A DNA stretch of 23,571 nt, from assembly GCA_020025475.1 (NCBI GenBank), contig JAHHSA010000023.1, forward strand, positions 1-23,571, read 5' to 3'. The notes below the pieces were generated by a model that saw nothing but the letters and a program-made list of their open reading frames with translations, was not told the origin of the DNA and did not search any database. This stretch comes from Oscillibacter sp. Lineage in GTDB: Bacteria; Bacillota; Clostridia; Oscillospirales; Oscillospiraceae. Shown here piece by piece: positions 6,623 through 14,950 of the stretch. Position 1 is the first letter of the stretch. Each line of letters starts with the position of its first letter. A program made the position numbers and the translations under genes.

Positions 6623-8466
6623 GTTTCCTCACGTCCTCCCTTAAAGATTCCATAGCCAAAATGATCGCATCGCAGGCAGCGAGAGGCCTCCTGAGTGGCT
6701 TCCTCGCAGGTCAGTCCGCACTCAATACACTTGAAATCGCCGGTCCGCTCTCTGGGATCCCGTTGGGTGGAGTTGACACGACCGCGGGGGCGAAGATCTG
6801 AGAAGTGGGGAGCAGGGACTGTCACGTCAGCCGTAATTTCGTGGTGATAGCCCAGATATTCGTCAATGTTAGCCGCTGCCGCCTTACCGGCGGCAATGGC
6901 CCGGATCACGGTAGCGGGACCGGTGACACAGTCGCCGCCGGCAAACACGCCCTCCATCTCCGGCAGCTTGGTGTCGGAGCCGGCCAGCAGAGTACCGCCT
7001 CGCTTGACCACCACACCGGCGTATTCCAGACGGGAGGTTTCCACGCCCTGACCGATGGCGACCACGATGACGTCAGCAGGGATGCGGCGGGCCTCCACGG
7101 CAGCAGCACCGGGACGGGGACGGCCGCGATTGTCCATCTCTCCCATGATCTGAGGCTGGGTCCACAGGGCCACGGCAGTGCCCGTTTCGTTGCATTCAAT
7201 CCGCAGGGGGGCCTGCAGGGTCAGCAGCTCGGCACCCTCGGCCTCAGCACCCTCGATCTCCTCCGGCAGAGCGGTCATATCCTCCTTGCGGCGGCGGTAG
7301 ACGCAGGTGACCTTGGCGGCACCAAGACGCAGAGAGCTTCTGGTGACGTCCATGGCGACGTTGCCGCCGCCAATGACAACCACCTGCTTGCCGGTGAAGT
7401 CAGGCATATTGCCGTCACCAATGGAACGGAGCATTTCCACCGCGGACATGACGCCGCGGCTGTTCTCTCCTTCAATGCCGGTCTTCTTGTCGGTATGCGC
7501 GCCGATGGAGAGGTAGATGCTGTCGTACTCCTCCATCATGCGTTCCAGCCAGATATCCGTTCCCACGTCCACCTCGGTCTTGACCTCGATGCCCAGGGAC
7601 AGAATAGATTGAATCTCCTGATCCAGAATGTGGCGTGGGAGACGGTAGTCGGGAATGCCGTAGCGCAGCATGCCACCCAGGGCCTTGCGTTTTTCGTAGA
7701 CGGTGACTTTGTGGCCCATGAGGGACAGGTAGTAAGCGGCAGAGAGTCCGCCGGGGCCGCCGCCAATGACCGCAACTTTCTTGCCGGTGGCAGGGGCGCA
7801 GGCAGGCTGTGGCACATTGCCGGCATTGTCCACGGCGTAGCGCTTCAGTGCCCGGATGTTTACGGCGTCGTCCACCATGTGGCGGCGGCACCGGGCCTCG
7901 CAGGGATGCTCACAGATGTAGGCACAGGCGGAGGGGAAGGGGTTGTCCTTCCGAATCAGCCGCACGGCGTCGGCGCAGCGGCCATCGTGGACCAGTGCCA
8001 CATAGCCCGGAATGTCCACGCCTGCGGGGCAGAGAGCCACGCAGGGCACCGGAATTTTCACAGTGCACAGGCACCGGTGGTGACGAATATGCTCCTCATA
8101 GTCATCCCGGAAACCAGCCAGGCCCTGAAGCACCAGCTGACCAGCATTGATGCCGATGGCACAGTCTGCGGTGTCTACAATGGTCTGCGCGGTTTCCTCA
8201 ATGCGGTGGAGAATATGGGGGGCGGGGTCCCCGTCCAGAACCTCCCGCAGCATATTGTCCAACTGGGTCAAGCCAATGCGGCAGGGAACACATTTGCCGC
8301 AGGTCTGAGCACGGCAGAGATTCACAAAGTTCAAAGCCATATCCACGGGACATAGGCCGGGAGGGCTGGCGGCAATGCGCTGTTCCATGCTGCGATACAG
8401 TTGATCGACAACCTCGTCAGCCTTGCTGGGAGCTTTGATATCGAGTCTGCTCATGGGGTCATTCAC
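6616..8466 (-). CDS. NuoF-type Fe-S / GltD-like FAD oxidoreductase fusion, hydrogenase partner
   Basis: This is a 616-residue fusion. Residues about 30-125 match only the C-terminal iron-sulfur domain of NuoF/HydB, with ligands C56, C59, C62 and C102 (CGKCVPC, then 40 residues to DCAIG). The NADH/FMN-binding part of NuoF is absent. Residues about 130-200 are a GltD-type two-cluster domain (C132/134/142/146 and C181/185/189/193). An FAD site GGGPGG (235-240) and an NAD(P) site GGGNVAMD (366-373) follow, as in GltD and NfnB. The C-terminus adds Cys pairs (580/583/587 and 597/600). It probably oxidises or reduces NAD(P)H on FAD and wires electrons to the hydrogenase encoded next in the operon. 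SD AAGGAG is only 3 bases from this ATG; the in-frame ATG at 8454 (MSRLDIK) is 11 bases away and equally plausible. NADH versus NADPH use is not decidable here. Confidence 0.85.
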   Translation of the reverse strand: MNDPMSRLDIKAPSKADEVVDQLYRSMEQRIAASPPGLCPVDMALNFVNLCRAQTCGKCVPCRIGLTQLDNMLREVLDGDPAPHILHRIEETAQTIVDTADCAIGINAGQLVLQGLAGFRDDYEEHIRHHRCLCTVKIPVPCVALCPAGVDIPGYVALVHDGRCADAVRLIRKDNPFPSACAYICEHPCEARCRRHMVDDAVNIRALKRYAVDNAGNVPQPACAPATGKKVAVIGGGPGGLSAAYYLSLMGHKVTVYEKRKALGGMLRYGIPDYRLPRHILDQEIQSILSLGIEVKTEVDVGTDIWLERMMEEYDSIYLSIGAHTDKKTGIEGENSRGVMSAVEMLRSIGDGNMPDFTGKQVVVIGGGNVAMDVTRSSLRLGAAKVTCVYRRRKEDMTALPEEIEGAEAEGAELLTLQAPLRIECNETGTAVALWTQPQIMGEMDNRGRPRPGAAAVEARRIPADVIVVAIGQGVETSRLEYAGVVVKRGGTLLAGSDTKLPEMEGVFAGGDCVTGPATVIRAIAAGKAAAANIDEYLGYHHEITADVTVPAPHFSDLRPRGRVNSTQRDPRERTGDFKCIECGLTCEEATQEASRCLRCDHFGYGIFKGGREETW

Positions 8467-8546
8467 TCCTTAAAAAAATTTGAACCTCATGTTTCATTCT
8501 TCAAACATCAGAATAGGGAACGGAGAGTTCTAGGTCCCAATTTACA

Positions 8547-8575
8547 ATAATAGTTCCTTTTTGTACTATATACAA
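8547..8575 (-). promoter_or_regulatory. Promoter of the hydrogenase operon
   Basis: Read on the minus strand, -35 TTGTAT (8575-8570), a 17-base spacer and -10 TATTAT (8552-8547). Transcription would start near 8540, giving a leader of about 75 bases. The 60 bases upstream are very AT-rich and could act as an UP element. Apart from this promoter, the 8467-8747 gap shows only a weak 7-bp hairpin (8702-8728) and no gene. Confidence 0.7.
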
Positions 8576-8747
8576 CATCAAACTGCTTAAAAATAATAGT
8601 TAGAACAACAGAATATTTTTTAATTTGTTATGCAACCTCTACAAAGCGCCTTTTTTCTGATGTATTTGGCAAGTTCAACCAATAAAGCCGCCTGAGAAAA
8701 AGAACCAGATGGATTGGCAAGCTGGTTCGAAATGCTCCGCAGACCAT

Positions 8748-8784
8748 CAAAAATCCCCCGGCCGCAGGGAGGCGGACGGGGGAT
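8748..8784 (-). terminator. Intrinsic terminator of the EamA transporter gene
   Basis: On the minus strand a GC-rich stem (ATCCCCCGTCCGC closing with GCGGCCGGGGGAT) is followed by TTTTTGAT. It lies 18 bases past the stop of the gene ending at 8802 and separates it from the hydrogenase promoter. Confidence 0.8.
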
Positions 8785-8801
8785 GAGAGACGGGGAACTG
8801 C

Positions 8802-9725
8802 TCAGATGGAAGTTTCGGTTTTGTTTCGGCGCTGAGGCAGGGGAATTTGTGCCAGCAGGACGGCCACAAAGACCAGAGCACAGCCGGAGAGCTCCCGGAC
8901 GCTGAGTTGCTCGTGGAGCAGAATCCAGCCGGAGAGGACAGCAAACACGGACTCCAGGCTGAGAATGAGGGTGGCGGTGGTGGGATCGGTATAGCGCTGG
9001 CCCAGGATCTGGAGGGTGTAGCCCATGCCGCAGGACATGACGCCGGTATAGAGGATGGTGTATCTGGCAGCCCACAGGGAAGACCAGGTCATATTCTCAA
9101 AGATCAGCGCCATTACCAGTATCATGAGGCCGGCGGTGAGAAACTGGACGCAGGACATCCGCACGCCATCCACGTTTTTAGCGTTAAAATGGTCAATTAC
9201 CATGATATGGAGGGAGAAAAAGAAAGCACAGCACAGCACCAGAAAGTCGCCCAGAGACAAGGAGAAGCCGTCGGTGACACACAACAGGTAGAAGCCCACA
9301 ATGGCGATCACCACGCAGAGCCACATGATCTTTGGAATCCGCCTTTTAATGAACACACCAATCAGCGGGACGATCACGATGTACAGGGCGGTGATAAAGC
9401 CTGCTTTTCCCACGGTTGTCATACTGATGCCATACTGCTGGAAGGAGCTGGCGACACACAGCAGCAGACCGCAGTAAATACCGCCCCGCAGGGAGTTTTT
9501 GTTGATCTCCCGCCGCTGGGCAGGGGTAGGCCGCTCCTCCACAGGCTTGAGACGGTCAAAGAATGGGATCAGGGGCAGCAGTACCAGTCCGCCGATGAGG
9601 GTACGAACGCTGCCGTAGGTGAACGGGCCTACATAGTCCATGCCGGCGCTCTGCGCTACAAAGGCGGTTCCCCAGATCAAAGCGGTCAGGAGGAGCATCA
9701 GGTTTCCGCATGTTTTCTGCTTCAT
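8802..9725 (-). CDS. EamA-family (DMT) transporter
   Basis: This 307-residue inner-membrane protein has about ten hydrophobic segments arranged as two EamA halves, the usual drug/metabolite transporter length and layout. The first half begins NLMLLLTALIWGTAFVAQ, a typical EamA opening. The second half holds the conserved acidic LSLESVFAVLSGWILLHEQLS block before the last two helices. Such proteins export or import amino acids, nucleotides or other metabolites; the substrate cannot be read from the sequence. SD GAGAGG lies 8 bases before the ATG. It is followed by its own terminator, and the M20 peptidase gene lies 161 bases upstream on the same strand, so a common transcript with it is possible. 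That upstream gap holds only a 6-bp GGTCCA/TGGACC hairpin. Confidence 0.85.
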   Translation of the reverse strand: MKQKTCGNLMLLLTALIWGTAFVAQSAGMDYVGPFTYGSVRTLIGGLVLLPLIPFFDRLKPVEERPTPAQRREINKNSLRGGIYCGLLLCVASSFQQYGISMTTVGKAGFITALYIVIVPLIGVFIKRRIPKIMWLCVVIAIVGFYLLCVTDGFSLSLGDFLVLCCAFFFSLHIMVIDHFNAKNVDGVRMSCVQFLTAGLMILVMALIFENMTWSSLWAARYTILYTGVMSCGMGYTLQILGQRYTDPTTATLILSLESVFAVLSGWILLHEQLSVRELSGCALVFVAVLLAQIPLPQRRNKTETSI

Positions 9726-9886
9726 ACAAAGTACCTCTCTCTAAAAACACATTGCCCCTACTATACAAGAAAACAACAGATTTCACAAGAGCAGGCCCAT
9801 TCATTTCTGCACAGGTCCACCCCACAATGGACCAGATGCCGGAAACAGTCAGTCCCACGGTTTATGGACCGCCGACGAGCAGGGCG

Positions 9887-11029
9887 TCATGCGTAATAGT
9901 CCAGCAGGAAGCTGAGAAACAGGCGGCAGCCTGCAAGCAGGCTGTCCAGCTCCAGACATTCACTGCGGGTGTGCCAGGCGTGGCCATGGCAGGCGGCCAG
10001 ACAAATGGCCGGAATTCCAAGGGACAGGGGAATGTTGCCGTCGGTGGAGCCGGAGCGGCAGTAGGGTTCCAGTCCGGTTCCGGTGCGGACCGCTGCCTTG
10101 GCCCGATCCAGTAGAGCCTGCTGGCGGACTGGGTCCACGTCCCCGGCGCAGGGACGGTCACCGATCTTCTTGACTTCAATCTCTGCGCCGGTGGCACGGT
10201 AAGCGTCCACCACTTTTTCAAACATGTTCTGCATCTGTTCCATGCAGAGACGACTGTCCGATCGATATTCCCACAGCATGGTGGCATCCTGGGCGATGGT
10301 ATTGACAGAGGTGCCGCCGGAGATGGTTCCCACATTATAGGTGGTGGTACTGTCTCCATCCTGAGGAGTCTTGACCGTGTAGAGAGTGTCGATCATGGAG
10401 GAGAGCACATGGATGGCATTCCGGTTGCCAAAGGCGGAGAAAGAGTGGCCGCCCTCGGTGCGGACCGTCACCCGGTAACGGTGGGAGCCGACGGCACGGT
10501 CTACCAGCTCATTGAGGGTGAAGCCGTCCAAGGTGATGAATTCCTGCATCCGGTCACCATAGCGGTCGCAAACGGCACGGCAGCCCTTCAGATTGCCCAA
10601 CCCCTCCTCACAGGAATTGGCAACGAAGACCAGACCGACTTTAGATCGCTGCTTCTGGCGGAGGACCCAACGGGCACAGATCATCAGCACGGCCAGGTTG
10701 GCGGTATCGTCGCAGACACCGGGGCACCACAACATTCCGTTCTCCTCACGTTGGGGCATGGGAGAGGTGTCCTGGAAGACAGTATCGGTGTGTGCCATCA
10801 GGACGGCAATTGGACCGTCCTCTGAGACACCGCAGGGACAGATCACATTGAGTGCCGCATCGATGAACGCATTTGTTCCTCCGTTTTCCTGAAACCAGTG
10901 CAGACAGAACTCCGCCCGTGCTTCCTCGTGGTGGGAGGGGGCGGGAATGGCACACAGCGTGTGTATCAGCTTCCGCAGCTCCTCCTGACTTTCCAGCAGG
11001 TATTGTTCCAAATCCGCAGTCAACTGCAT
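9887..11029 (-). CDS. M20-family zinc metallopeptidase (PepT-like)
   Basis: This 380-residue cytosolic aminopeptidase or deacylase belongs to the M20/M28 clan. The metal and catalytic residues are all visible: H80 and D82 in LMAHTDTVF, the bridging Asp at 107/108 in CPGVCDD, E141/E142 in NSCEEGLG, an Asp near 168 in FITLDGF, and a late His in ACHGHAWHTRSE. The central lid-domain segment GGHSFSAFGNRNAI is typical of the dimerisation domain. I start at 11029 because AAAGGGG lies 9 bases upstream of that ATG; the longer frame beginning at 11092 adds 21 residues with no SD. Likely substrates are small peptides or acyl-amino acids. It sits between an ABC-F gene and an EamA transporter, with no obvious functional link to either. 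Confidence 0.85.
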   Translation of the reverse strand: MQLTADLEQYLLESQEELRKLIHTLCAIPAPSHHEEARAEFCLHWFQENGGTNAFIDAALNVICPCGVSEDGPIAVLMAHTDTVFQDTSPMPQREENGMLWCPGVCDDTANLAVLMICARWVLRQKQRSKVGLVFVANSCEEGLGNLKGCRAVCDRYGDRMQEFITLDGFTLNELVDRAVGSHRYRVTVRTEGGHSFSAFGNRNAIHVLSSMIDTLYTVKTPQDGDSTTTYNVGTISGGTSVNTIAQDATMLWEYRSDSRLCMEQMQNMFEKVVDAYRATGAEIEVKKIGDRPCAGDVDPVRQQALLDRAKAAVRTGTGLEPYCRSGSTDGNIPLSLGIPAICLAACHGHAWHTRSECLELDSLLAGCRLFLSFLLDYYA

Positions 11030-11204
11030 GAAAAACTGCCCCTTTCTGAGAGAAATCATGAATGTGTACGGCGGGCGGGACCGCCGCTGCAAACGTCCCT
11101 CATTCTACCACCTCTCGGTCAATGCTACAAGTATCCCTGGGCCACCGGCCCGCGGCTTTCTGCTCCAATCATAAATCTGTGTATGGAGAGGCACTGCCGA
11201 GCCA

Positions 11205-12959
11205 TCAGCCCTTTTCATTCATTGCGGCCACAATGGGTTCCAACTCCTCAAGCAGAAGTTTGGCATCCTCGGTGCTGCCCTTTTCCAGGCACCGGGCAAT
11301 CCGGGTTTCCAATTCCTTTTTGCGGGTTTCCAGTTCCAGATCGTCCTTGCTGAAATGGTGCTTGTAAATCATTTTCCGAAAGGCGCGGATACTCATTGGG
11401 CGGAGTGTGCCATCTTCCACGAACAGGACACTGTCCATGCAGTTGGCAATCGTATAGAAATCATGGGAAACCATCAGCACAGCACCTTTGTAGGCGGAGA
11501 TTGCCTCTTCCAGGGCCTGCTGGGCAAAGGTATCCAGATGGCTGGAGGGTTCATCCAGAAGAAGCAGATTTTTCTCCCCAAGAGCCAGCTTTGCAAGCTG
11601 GAGCAGATTCTTCTCTCCCCCGGAGAGCTGGAAGATATTTCGACCAAGCCCTTCTGGGGCGAAGCAGTAGCGGGCCAGATATTCCTCCACAGCGTGCCGG
11701 GTTTCAAGACCGGCTTCAAAGAATTCCTTCAGGATGGTGTGCGCCTCACAGAGAGATTCCTCATGCAGTTGGGAGAAGAACCCCACAACGGCTTCTTCGC
11801 TGTACCGGATGGCAGGATGAGAGCCTTTGTGGATCTCCCGCAGAAGAGAGGTTTTTCCTGTGCCGTTGGGTCCAACGATTGCCACTTTCTGTCGTGCCCG
11901 GATGGTGAAGGAGACATGATCCAGAAGCGGCTTCTCAAAAGCCAGATTGTAGTCGTCCACCTGCAGCAACACGGCATCCTCCTCCACAGGGGCCGGCTGA
12001 GGGAGACGGATGGCGGGTGTCTGAATCTCCACAAAGGGCGGTTTGATCTGGCGGGCCTTCTGGCGTTCCAGATAGGTGGCCTTGCCCTTGAGTACGCGGC
12101 CCTTGAGGGGATCGATCACCTCGGTGGCCTCTGCCCGCAGACGCTCCACCAGTGCCTCGACCCGCTGTATTTCTGCTGCGCTGGCAGCGGCGGCCTCTTG
12201 CAGTTCCACCTTCCGCTGCAGCAGAGTGAAGGTGTACTCGTGGAAGCTGCCGTCAAATTCCTGCAAGTCTCCGTTTTCCAGATGCCAGATCTGGTCAAAG
12301 CAGTGACTGAGCAGAAAGCGGCTGTGGGTGACCACCAGCAAAGTTCCCTTATAATGATTGATCAGATCACGAAGACCATTCAGATTTTCAAAGTCCAGAA
12401 AGACATCCGGCTCATCCATAATCAGCAGGCCGGGGCGGCGCAGCATCTGACGGATCACCTGAATCAGCTTATACTCGCCACCACTGAGCAGGGAGAGTTC
12501 CAGGTCTGCTTTATCCTCCAGCTCAGCCAGCTGCAGCTGGAGGCGAATGTTGAGCTCACAGTTGTCCCCGTCTATGGCGTCCTGCTCATCCAATAGCTGC
12601 TGATAGCGTTCCAGCAGGGCATCCAGATCCTCTGCAGTTTCCATCTGTGCGCAGACAGTGTCCATTTCTTGCCGAAGAGCCTGAAAATCTGAGAGGAGAT
12701 AGTCCCACACGGTGATGGACTGGCTCTTGTCCCGGCTTGCAAATTGGGTGACATAGCCGATACGCCCCACATCCTCCCGGATGAGTGTTCCGTCAAAGAG
12801 GAAGTCCTCAGGAGAGCGAATCAGCTCAGCCAATGTGGTTTTCCCGGTTCCGTTGCTGCCGATCAGAGCACAGTGGCGGCCTTCCTCCAAAGTAAAGGAA
12901 ATTTTTTCATACAGGTCCTTTTGCGGAAACCCGTAGGAGAGATTTTCTGCTTTGATCAT
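11205..12959 (-). CDS. ABC-F family ATPase (ribosome-associated)
   Basis: This 584-residue protein has two ABC domains and no membrane segments, as in ABC-F factors that act at the ribosomal E site or confer target-protection resistance. Domain 1 has Walker A GSNGTGKT (34-41), signature LSGGE (158-162) and Walker B LLIMDEP (178-184). Domain 2 has GPNGTGKT (363-370), LSGGEK (445-450) and LLLLDEP (465-471), with catalytic E470. The interdomain linker (about 245-325) is charged and helical, and the C-terminus is a short coiled coil. Domain 1 has the divergent DEPDVFLD instead of the usual DEPTNHLD, while domain 2 has DEPSSHLD. SD GAGG is 7 bases before the ATG, and a good promoter lies 37 bases upstream. 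I cannot assign it to EttA, Uup or an antibiotic-resistance subclass. Confidence 0.85.
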   Translation of the reverse strand: MIKAENLSYGFPQKDLYEKISFTLEEGRHCALIGSNGTGKTTLAELIRSPEDFLFDGTLIREDVGRIGYVTQFASRDKSQSITVWDYLLSDFQALRQEMDTVCAQMETAEDLDALLERYQQLLDEQDAIDGDNCELNIRLQLQLAELEDKADLELSLLSGGEYKLIQVIRQMLRRPGLLIMDEPDVFLDFENLNGLRDLINHYKGTLLVVTHSRFLLSHCFDQIWHLENGDLQEFDGSFHEYTFTLLQRKVELQEAAAASAAEIQRVEALVERLRAEATEVIDPLKGRVLKGKATYLERQKARQIKPPFVEIQTPAIRLPQPAPVEEDAVLLQVDDYNLAFEKPLLDHVSFTIRARQKVAIVGPNGTGKTSLLREIHKGSHPAIRYSEEAVVGFFSQLHEESLCEAHTILKEFFEAGLETRHAVEEYLARYCFAPEGLGRNIFQLSGGEKNLLQLAKLALGEKNLLLLDEPSSHLDTFAQQALEEAISAYKGAVLMVSHDFYTIANCMDSVLFVEDGTLRPMSIRAFRKMIYKHHFSKDDLELETRKKELETRIARCLEKGSTEDAKLLLEELEPIVAAMNEKG

Positions 12960-12995
12960 AGTTTATCCTCGGATTCTTTCGTAATTTCGCTACTT

Positions 12996-13024
12996 ATCAT
13001 ACTGGTATTTTGACGATATTGCAA
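12996..13024 (-). promoter_or_regulatory. Promoter of the ABC-F gene
   Basis: On the minus strand, -35 TTGCAA (13024-13019), a 17-base spacer and -10 TATGAT (13001-12996). Transcription would start near 12989, giving a leader of about 30 bases. The rest of 13025-13250 contains one short open frame without an SD, which I do not accept as a gene. Confidence 0.7.
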
Positions 13025-13250
13025 GCATTGGGAAAAATATCATGGCAAAGCAACCCCTCAATAGCTTTCCCCAGAAGCAACTGCAGTATCTCAGACCGGG
13101 TGAGGGCATTATGATAGGGGTGTTGAAGGGCTGGATCAAGGCAGAGCTGATTTTGGAGTGTGGTATCCGAAAAGAATCTAACAGGAAATCTTTGAAGTCA
13201 TGCGCTCATTATTTTCATCAAAAAACGCCGGACAGCTGCCATGAAGCATA

Positions 13251-13285
13251 GAACCCCAATCCAGTACAAGACTGAATTGGGGTTC
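13251..13285. terminator. Hairpin downstream of coaX
   Basis: GAACCCCAATCCAGT pairs with ACTGAATTGGGGTTC with a single mismatch. The base can extend through AGCATA/TATGCT at 13245-13250/13292-13297. It shares the GAACCCC/GGGGTTC core with the hairpin at 2855. It lies 76 bases past the coaX stop. No long T run follows on the minus strand. Confidence 0.55.
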
Positions 13286-13361
13286 TGAGCTTATGCTCTT
13301 TTACTTGTGTGTACTTGTGCTTCACGGATGCAGCAATGAACCACGCCTAGCCGCTGTTTTG

Positions 13362-14129
13362 TTACCGTTTATTCTTTTTATAAATGATATTGAGACCTTT
13401 GAGCAGAAGCTCCTTTTCCAGGATAATATCATGATTGCAAATGGGCGTAATAAATTGAGCCAGACCACCGGTAGCCACAACGGTGAACGAGTGTCCCAGC
13501 TCCTGAGAGATTCGATCAATAATACCGTCCAGCATGGCGGCCGTTCCGTACATTACACCACTACGCATACAGTCTGCGGTGTCCTTTCCGACGATATGTT
13601 TCGGCATTTCCAGACTGATACCCGGCAGCTGCGCTGTACGGTTGCTTAAAGAGTCCAAGGAAACCATGACACCCGGGAGAATCAAGCCTCCGATAAATAC
13701 GTTTGTCGGCTCAATCACCTGAACTGTGGTAGCAGTACCCATGTCAATCAACAACAATGGAGCTGGATATTCAGCCAGTGCAGCCACGGCAGTAACAATC
13801 AAGTCACTGCCTACCTGTGACGGAATATCTGTGTGAACATTCAAGCCGATTTTCAATCCGGGGCCAACGACCATGGGCTGCTTGCCGATGACCTTAATCA
13901 CACCGGTGTTTACCGAATTAAAAACCGGTGGCACAACCGAAGAAATGATACAGTCAGAGACGTCTTCACGGACGATACCAAAGGCCTCCAGCATATTCTT
14001 GATTTCCACACCGTACTGATCCGAGGTTTTCAGGCGATCAGTAGCAATCCGCGCCTTAAACACGATTTCATCATCGCGGATTCCGCCAATGACGATGTTT
14101 GTATTTCCAATATCAATAGCTAATAGCAT
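13362..14129 (-). CDS. coaX: Type III pantothenate kinase
   Basis: This 255-residue cytosolic kinase catalyses ATP-dependent phosphorylation of pantothenate, the first step of coenzyme A synthesis. The ASKHA-fold phosphate loop DIGNTN is at 6-11, and the second nucleotide motif IDMGTATT is at 128-135. The substrate-site motif, usually GADR, reads GSDL at 107-110: the catalytic Asp (D109) is kept but Arg is replaced by Leu. GGLILPGV and ATGGLAQFI are also typical of CoaX. The length equals the family norm. SD GAGG is 7 bases before the ATG. It follows the pantothenate-type ECF transporter gene by 50 bases, so uptake and phosphorylation appear coupled in one operon controlled by the promoter at 14850. 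Confidence 0.9.
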   Translation of the reverse strand: MLLAIDIGNTNIVIGGIRDDEIVFKARIATDRLKTSDQYGVEIKNMLEAFGIVREDVSDCIISSVVPPVFNSVNTGVIKVIGKQPMVVGPGLKIGLNVHTDIPSQVGSDLIVTAVAALAEYPAPLLLIDMGTATTVQVIEPTNVFIGGLILPGVMVSLDSLSNRTAQLPGISLEMPKHIVGKDTADCMRSGVMYGTAAMLDGIIDRISQELGHSFTVVATGGLAQFITPICNHDIILEKELLLKGLNIIYKKNKR

Positions 14130-14179
14130 TGCGATACCTCATTCCTTATCCCTGACAGTTGGGTCTGTCAGAGGGCAAC

Positions 14180-14776
14180 TTATGCATTGTGCTTTTTCAC
14201 GATATGTGCAATTCGTGCGCCGGCAGGGCTGAAGACTACGTTAATCAAAATTTCGGGAAGCAAGTTGGCTACAATCAATCCAGTGAGAATATAACCAAAC
14301 ACTTCACCGCCGCCAGCCCAAGCGGCCAGAATGTCGATGAAGAACATCAGCATACATAGGACAAAGATACCGGTATTTACCAGAGGGCAGACAATAGCAG
14401 CCAGCAACATAGCAACGTATGCATTTCTGTTCTTAAACACAGAATACACGAACCCTGCTGCAAGACCGGATAGAATACCCTTTCCCATGACCACAAGGAA
14501 GCACAAAACGGGATTTGCCTGGAATACCATGGAGCCTCCCACGTCCGCACCGGTGACACAGTTGATATAAACGATGACGCCGAATGTCGCACCCAAGAGT
14601 GCACCTGCACCAGGCCCATAAACTGCTGCTCCCATCACAATGGGAATCAGAACCAGTGAAATGGAGAAACCACTTACTGGTGGGATCAGTCCGCTGATTG
14701 TCTGCATGACGACCACCAGAGCCATCAGCAGCGCAATGCCGACCATCCGAAGAGTGCGTTGTTTTTGTTTTTGCAT
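14180..14776 (-). CDS. panT: ECF transporter S component, probably pantothenate (PanT-like)
   Basis: This 198-residue integral membrane protein has about six hydrophobic segments. It is the substrate-binding S component of an energy-coupling-factor importer that uses shared EcfA/A'/T subunits encoded elsewhere. The segments GIALLMALVVVMQ and ISLVLIPIVMGAAVYGP are typical of vitamin S components. The pantothenate assignment is inferred from the adjacent coaX gene. ATG 14776 is preferred because AGGAGG is 9 bases upstream; an in-frame TTG two codons earlier is only 3 bases from the SD. The leader carries a palindrome at its 5' end, described separately. Other vitamin substrates (niacin, riboflavin and so on) are not excluded by the sequence alone. 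Confidence 0.78.
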   Translation of the reverse strand: MQKQKQRTLRMVGIALLMALVVVMQTISGLIPPVSGFSISLVLIPIVMGAAVYGPGAGALLGATFGVIVYINCVTGADVGGSMVFQANPVLCFLVVMGKGILSGLAAGFVYSVFKNRNAYVAMLLAAIVCPLVNTGIFVLCMLMFFIDILAAWAGGGEVFGYILTGLIVANLLPEILINVVFSPAGARIAHIVKKHNA

Positions 14777-14827
14777 ATTCAATTACCTCCTGCTGCCGTT
14801 CCGCCTTAACGCGGATACAGTGCAATA

Positions 14828-14844
14828 TTGTGGTTTTACCACAA
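14828..14844. promoter_or_regulatory. Palindromic candidate operator of panT-coaX
   Basis: TTGTGGTTTTACCACAA has perfect 7-base arms around a 3-base centre. It starts 5 bases downstream of the -10 box at 14850-14855, so it covers the expected transcription start. The TGGTNNNACCA core matches the general consensus bound by FadR-type GntR repressors. No regulator gene is nearby, and the palindrome could alternatively act as an RNA hairpin. Confidence 0.5.
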
Positions 14845-14849
14845 ATTGT

Positions 14850-14877
14850 ATTATACAAATTTTACATAGTATTTCAA
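14850..14877 (-). promoter_or_regulatory. Promoter of panT-coaX
   Basis: On the minus strand, -35 TTGAAA (14877-14872), a 16-base spacer and a perfect -10 TATAAT (14855-14850). Transcription would start near 14843, giving a leader of about 67 bases to the panT ATG. Confidence 0.8.
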
Positions 14878-14950
14878 GTGTATAGTTAAAAATATATCCA
14901 ACAACCACTGTGGAATCCAATGATGCTGGCAAAGTGATTTAAAACAGGCA

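Noticed and set aside
4868..6655. A 595-codon plus-strand open frame
   Set aside because: It is entirely antisense to the hydrogenase gene. Its translation is rich in Gly, His and Ala with no recognisable motif, and the minus-strand product has every hydrogenase ligand.
6805..8355. A 516-codon plus-strand open frame
   Set aside because: Antisense to the NuoF/GltD-like fusion. Long opposite frames arise from GC-rich codon use, and there is no SD or family motif.
13042..13251. A 69-codon plus-strand frame (MAKQPLNSF start)
   Set aside because: No SD, no recognised motif, and it lies in the gap next to the ABC-F promoter. Possible, but not supported.
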